Assembly: GCF_000702445.1 (NCBI RefSeq)
Contig: NZ_JNIF01000003.1
Span: 372,001-436,000 of the forward strand
Reading direction: 5' to 3'
DNA: 64,000 nt
Origin: Bryobacter aggregatus MPL3
GTDB lineage: Bacteria > Acidobacteriota > Terriglobia > Bryobacterales > Bryobacteraceae
A program made the translations under genes and the position numbers. The notes below the pieces were generated by a model. That model ran no database searches. It was given only the letters and a program-made list of their open reading frames with translations, and was not told the DNA's origin. Positions 61,015-64,000 of the stretch are shown here, piece by piece (within the stretch, counting starts at the first letter, position 1; each line of letters begins with the position of its first letter).

Positions 61015-62440
61015 TTGAGCGCGTGGCCCAATCGAGCAGCCAGCCCGGAAAGATGCCGAAGCCAATCGTTGCGACCGCCGAGATCCACAACACCGCTTGG
61101 AGCGAGGTGGCAGGCGCCTCAAGAACAGGAGCATCTTCAGCGGCAGGCGTCATGTACATCGCAACAATGATGCGCAAGTAGTAGAAGGCAGCCACGGCGC
61201 TGGTGAGCAGGCCCAGTGCAGCCAGCCAATACAACTCGGCGTCGATCGCACTCTTGAAGATGTAGAACTTGCCAAAGAAGCCTGCCGTCAGCGGCAGGCC
61301 GATCAGCGAAGCGAGAAATACCGACATCAGAGCGGCGGTGAGCGGTTGCCGGGTGGCGAGGCCGTTGTAATCGGACAGATCGGTTTCAGGACGCATCGAG
61401 AGCACGGCAAAAGCGCCGGTATTCATGATCGCGTAAGCCGCCAGATAGAACAGCACGGCGCTGATGCCGAGCGAGGTATGAGCAGCAACGGCCACAAGAA
61501 CATAACCGGCATTGGCGATGGCTGAATAACCGAGGATGCGCTTAATGTCGGTTTGCCAGAGAGCGGCAAAGTTGCCGATGATCATCGTGAGCAGAGCCAC
61601 AACGCCCAGCAGCGGCAGCCAATGATCGGCCAGCGGTTCATAGGCGGTGAAGAAGACACGCAGCAAGGTAGCAAAAGCAGCGGCCTTCGGCGCGGCGCTC
61701 AAGAAGGCGCCCACTGGAGTGGGCGCGCCCTGGTAGACGTCGGGAGCCCAGCTCTGGAAGGGGAAAGCCGAGATCTTGAAGCAGAGGCCGGTAAGGATCA
61801 ACGCGGCCGAGGCAGCGGTGAAGACCGGGTCGGGTGCGATGTCGGAATTGCCCAGAACAGCGGCAATCTGATTGAAATTCGTCGTGCCGGTAAGCCCGTA
61901 GGTCCAGGCGACACCGTAGAGCAGAAAGCCGGTGGCAAAGCTGCCGAGCAGGAAGTACTTCAGCGCCGATTCGTTCGAGCGTTTGTCGTCGCGCAGGTAG
62001 CCGGCCAGGATGTAGGAGGCGATGGAGGAGATTTCGAGGCCAATGAAGACCATCATCAGTTCATTCGCCGACACCATCACGGACTGGCCGAGAATCGAAA
62101 GCAGCATCAGCGAGTAGAACTCGCCGCCTTCGGCTTTGCGCTGGCGCAGGAAAGGGCTGGCGACAAGTACACACAGCGCACCGATTCCGATCACCAGAAC
62201 ACGGAAGTAGGTGGCAAAGGAATCGACCACCAGCATCTTATGAAAGGCGAGTCCTTCTGCCTGTCCGGCCACCAGGCTGGCGACTGCCGCCAGGGCAAGG
62301 CCGATGAGGGCCAGAAGAGGCATTCCCGGACGGGCATCGTGCTCGTCGTAGGCAGACTCCCAAAGCATGATCAGGGTGGCAAAGACGGCGAGGATCATCT
62401 CGGGCAGGAAGCGGAGGAGTTCCTCACCCGAAGGCATCAT
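60998..62440 (-). CDS. nuoN: NADH-quinone oxidoreductase subunit N
   Basis: About 480 aa from ATG 62440 (GGGA six bases upstream; ATG 62452 also has GAGG). Antiporter-like membrane subunit of complex I with ~14 helices. Diagnostic stretches: MVFIGLEISSIASYILAGY (the Glu on the first broken helix), SNESALKYFLLGSFATGFLLYGVAW, FKISAFPFQSWAPDVYQGAPTPVGAFLS (conserved Lys) and QTDIKRILGYSAIANAGYVLV. Sits 2-10 nt behind nuoM as last nuo gene here. Confidence 0.95.
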   Translation of the reverse strand: MMPSGEELLRFLPEMILAVFATLIMLWESAYDEHDARPGMPLLALIGLALAAVASLVAGQAEGLAFHKMLVVDSFATYFRVLVIGIGALCVLVASPFLRQRKAEGGEFYSLMLLSILGQSVMVSANELMMVFIGLEISSIASYILAGYLRDDKRSNESALKYFLLGSFATGFLLYGVAWTYGLTGTTNFNQIAAVLGNSDIAPDPVFTAASAALILTGLCFKISAFPFQSWAPDVYQGAPTPVGAFLSAAPKAAAFATLLRVFFTAYEPLADHWLPLLGVVALLTMIIGNFAALWQTDIKRILGYSAIANAGYVLVAVAAHTSLGISAVLFYLAAYAIMNTGAFAVLSMRPETDLSDYNGLATRQPLTAALMSVFLASLIGLPLTAGFFGKFYIFKSAIDAELYWLAALGLLTSAVAAFYYLRIIVAMYMTPAAEDAPVLEAPATSLQAVLWISAVATIGFGIFPGWLLDWATRSSGLLR

Positions 62441-62441
62441 G

Positions 62442-63950
62442 TTAGTTCCCATGAGCAACCTCGGCGTTGGTGTTTGCAGGAGTCGTTTGGACCCGGAATT
62501 CGACGTTCATTTTCGATTGCTGAAGGATCTTTGCATTGACCGCCGATTGGAGCGGCAGGAAACTGGTGGACCAGACGCCCATGGCAATCATCAGCAGAAG
62601 AAGCGGAGTGATTGCGATGGCTTCGGTATTGGATAAATCGGGGGTATCGCTGTCGGGCTTCGGCCCGAGGAAGGTGCGCTGGTAGGCCCAGAGCAGATAC
62701 ACCGCCGACAGAATGACGCCCACCGCAGCAGCGGCGGCATAGGGGAAGCCGGTGAAGGCAGCGCCCTGGAGGATCAGGTATTCGCCGACGAAGTTGTTCA
62801 GCGAGGGCAGGCCAGCCGAGGCCAGCGCGGCGATGAGGAAGGTGGTCGCAAGCCACGGCGTCCTGGTAGCCAGACCGCCAAAGCTTGCAATCAGCGTGTT
62901 GCCCTTGCGCTCTTCGAGGTAACCAGCCAACAGGAAGAGTCCGCCGGTGGTGACCGCATGGCAGACCATCTGGTAAGCCGCGCCATCGAGGCCATTGATA
63001 TGGAAGGAGAAGATGCCGAGGATGATGAAGCCCAAGTGACTCAGTGAGGAGAAGGCCAGCATCCGCTTGATGTCGGTTTGGACGATCGCCACCAATGCGC
63101 CGTAGAGGATTGCGATGATCGCCAGCGCATTGATCCAGTGGGCACAATCGCGCGCCGCATTCGGGAAGAGCGGCAGGCAGAAGCGCAGCAAACCGTAGGT
63201 GCCCAACTTGCCCATTAGGCCCGCCATGACCACGCCGAGCGGCGACGGCGCAGAAGCGTAAGCATCGGCCTGCCAGGAGTGGAAGGGGAAGAGCGGCGTC
63301 TTCACCGCAAAGGCGAGGAAGAAGGCGAGAAAGAGCGGCAACTGCTCGGCCGGCGACAAGCGGAAGGAACCGGCGGCAATCTGCAGCGAGATGTTTTGGA
63401 AGTCAAAGGAGCCAGACTTCAAGAACAGATAGACGATGGCGGCCAACATCAGAATGGAGCCGGCAAAGGTGTAGATGAAGAACTTCACTGTCGCGGCCGT
63501 ACTCTTGCCGTATTGCCCCATCAGGAAAAGGACGGGGACGAGCGTGAGTTCAAAGCAGACGTAGAACAGGAACAGATCCTGCGCCACGAAGACGCCGATG
63601 ATCGCCGCTTCAAGCAACAGCAGCCAGCCGAGGAAGTTGGCATCGCGGCGGCTGGAAGTAACAATGGCAAGCAGGCTGAGCAAGGCAGTGGCGGCAACGA
63701 GCCAGATGGAGAGGCCATCGACACCGATCGAGAAGTGGATCGGCGGATAGGGAATCCAGTTGAGGTCCAAAGCCTGCGCCAGCTTCGTCGGGTCCTGAGC
63801 AACTTCAGGCACCATCGCCAGAGTGGCCAGGAAGGCAACGCCCGATGTTGCGAGCGCAGCGAGATAAGCAGTTTGCGCGGCACGGCGGAAGATCGTCATG
63901 CAGGCAGCGAAACCGAGGAGCGGAAGAAGAATCGCGAGAAGAAGAAACAT
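62442..63950 (-). CDS. nuoM: NADH-quinone oxidoreductase subunit M
   Basis: 502 aa. Proton-pumping antiporter-like subunit with FYVCFELTLVPVLFLMGQYG (broken-helix Glu), AFAVKTPLFPFHSWQADAYASAPSPLGVVMAGLMGKLG (Lys and His of the channel) and QTDIKRMLAFSSLSHLGFIILGI. ATG 63950 shares its A with the TAA of nuoL, so translation is coupled; RBS GAAGAAGAAAC is weak on its own. Length and helices are normal. Confidence 0.96.
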   Translation of the reverse strand: MFLLLAILLPLLGFAACMTIFRRAAQTAYLAALATSGVAFLATLAMVPEVAQDPTKLAQALDLNWIPYPPIHFSIGVDGLSIWLVAATALLSLLAIVTSSRRDANFLGWLLLLEAAIIGVFVAQDLFLFYVCFELTLVPVLFLMGQYGKSTAATVKFFIYTFAGSILMLAAIVYLFLKSGSFDFQNISLQIAAGSFRLSPAEQLPLFLAFFLAFAVKTPLFPFHSWQADAYASAPSPLGVVMAGLMGKLGTYGLLRFCLPLFPNAARDCAHWINALAIIAILYGALVAIVQTDIKRMLAFSSLSHLGFIILGIFSFHINGLDGAAYQMVCHAVTTGGLFLLAGYLEERKGNTLIASFGGLATRTPWLATTFLIAALASAGLPSLNNFVGEYLILQGAAFTGFPYAAAAAVGVILSAVYLLWAYQRTFLGPKPDSDTPDLSNTEAIAITPLLLLMIAMGVWSTSFLPLQSAVNAKILQQSKMNVEFRVQTTPANTNAEVAHGN

Positions 63951-64000
63951 TAGCGGACACCTCCATTGGCGACCATGATGCCGAGGAAGAGGACCGCACC
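63950..64000 (-). CDS. nuoL: NADH-quinone oxidoreductase subunit L, C-terminal end
   Basis: Only the last 16 codons are in the window: GAVLFLGIMVANGGVR then TAA. A hydrophobic end directly before nuoM in the standard nuoL-nuoM-nuoN order. Identification depends mostly on that order. Confidence 0.7.
   Translation of the reverse strand, partial: GAVLFLGIMVANGGVR

Overview
The window looks like a chromosome segment of an Acidobacteriota bacterium, most like the Bryobacter/Solibacter side of the phylum. The evidence is two MacB/FtsX-type 'ADOP' permeases (one behind a PadR regulator), very large YD-repeat (RHS) proteins, Ig-like and carboxypeptidase-regulatory secreted proteins, and high-GC housekeeping genes (metH, nuoLMN). 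This is inferred from gene content, not from a marker gene.

The left 38 kb is a polymorphic-toxin island, almost all on the minus strand. One nearly complete RHS gene (29958-35158, one-base frameshift) sits at the end of an operon of secreted proteins (35163-38886). Around it lie truncated RHS copies and orphan C-terminal 'tips', each followed within about 0-90 nt by a small gene that is the obvious immunity candidate. Two tip families recur. (i) Three tips share a His-before-Cys (GH-A/S-G ... D/N-C) arrangement like permuted NlpC/P60 papain-fold enzymes; each is directly followed by a related lipoprotein-like gene (two with 4-nt start/stop overlaps, one with stop and start abutting). (ii) Four tips carry an HEGxHVxDA zinc-peptidase motif; three are followed by a small exported protein resembling the TonB C-terminal fold and one by an exported OB-like protein. 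Two further tips pair with apparently cytosolic partners: an HHLIP/HNH-like nuclease with a WG-repeat protein, and an unknown tip with an unknown 161-aa protein.

Interleaved with these cassettes is a dispersed repeat of about 650-720 bp, present three times plus one partial copy. It consists of a non-coding leader, a possible 14-18 aa leader peptide, hairpins including one that encloses the Shine-Dalgarno sequence, and a conserved small protein of about 90 aa that I do not recognise. Every copy faces the 3' end of an immunity-type gene tail to tail, so it marks cassette boundaries.

Mobile DNA cuts through the island: an IS481-type element (4400-5660), a 5'-truncated IS630 element (5661-6595), two seemingly identical IS5-type elements with a canonical -1 slippery site (22497-23353, 27405-28261), a complete IS630 element abutting one of them (28265-29452), and an integrase/primase/XRE/toxin-antitoxin element (9503-14790) with an origin-like region holding a perfect DnaA box.

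From about 40.8 kb the sequence is ordinary chromosome: PadR-ADOP, alpha/beta hydrolase, LRR protein, a second ADOP, a GT-C membrane glycosyltransferase, a nitrilase-family amidohydrolase, metH, a MetE/UroD-like protein, a DUF1080 protein, a protein of unknown function, a zinc alcohol dehydrogenase, a GNAT acetyltransferase, and the end of the complex I operon (nuoL-nuoM-nuoN). Several otherwise intact genes carry single-base frameshifts (primase near 11468, RHS near 34268, carboxypeptidase-like near 36190, small secreted protein near 45089, MetE-like N-terminus), which may reflect sequencing error as much as decay. I saw no rRNA, tRNA or CRISPR array.
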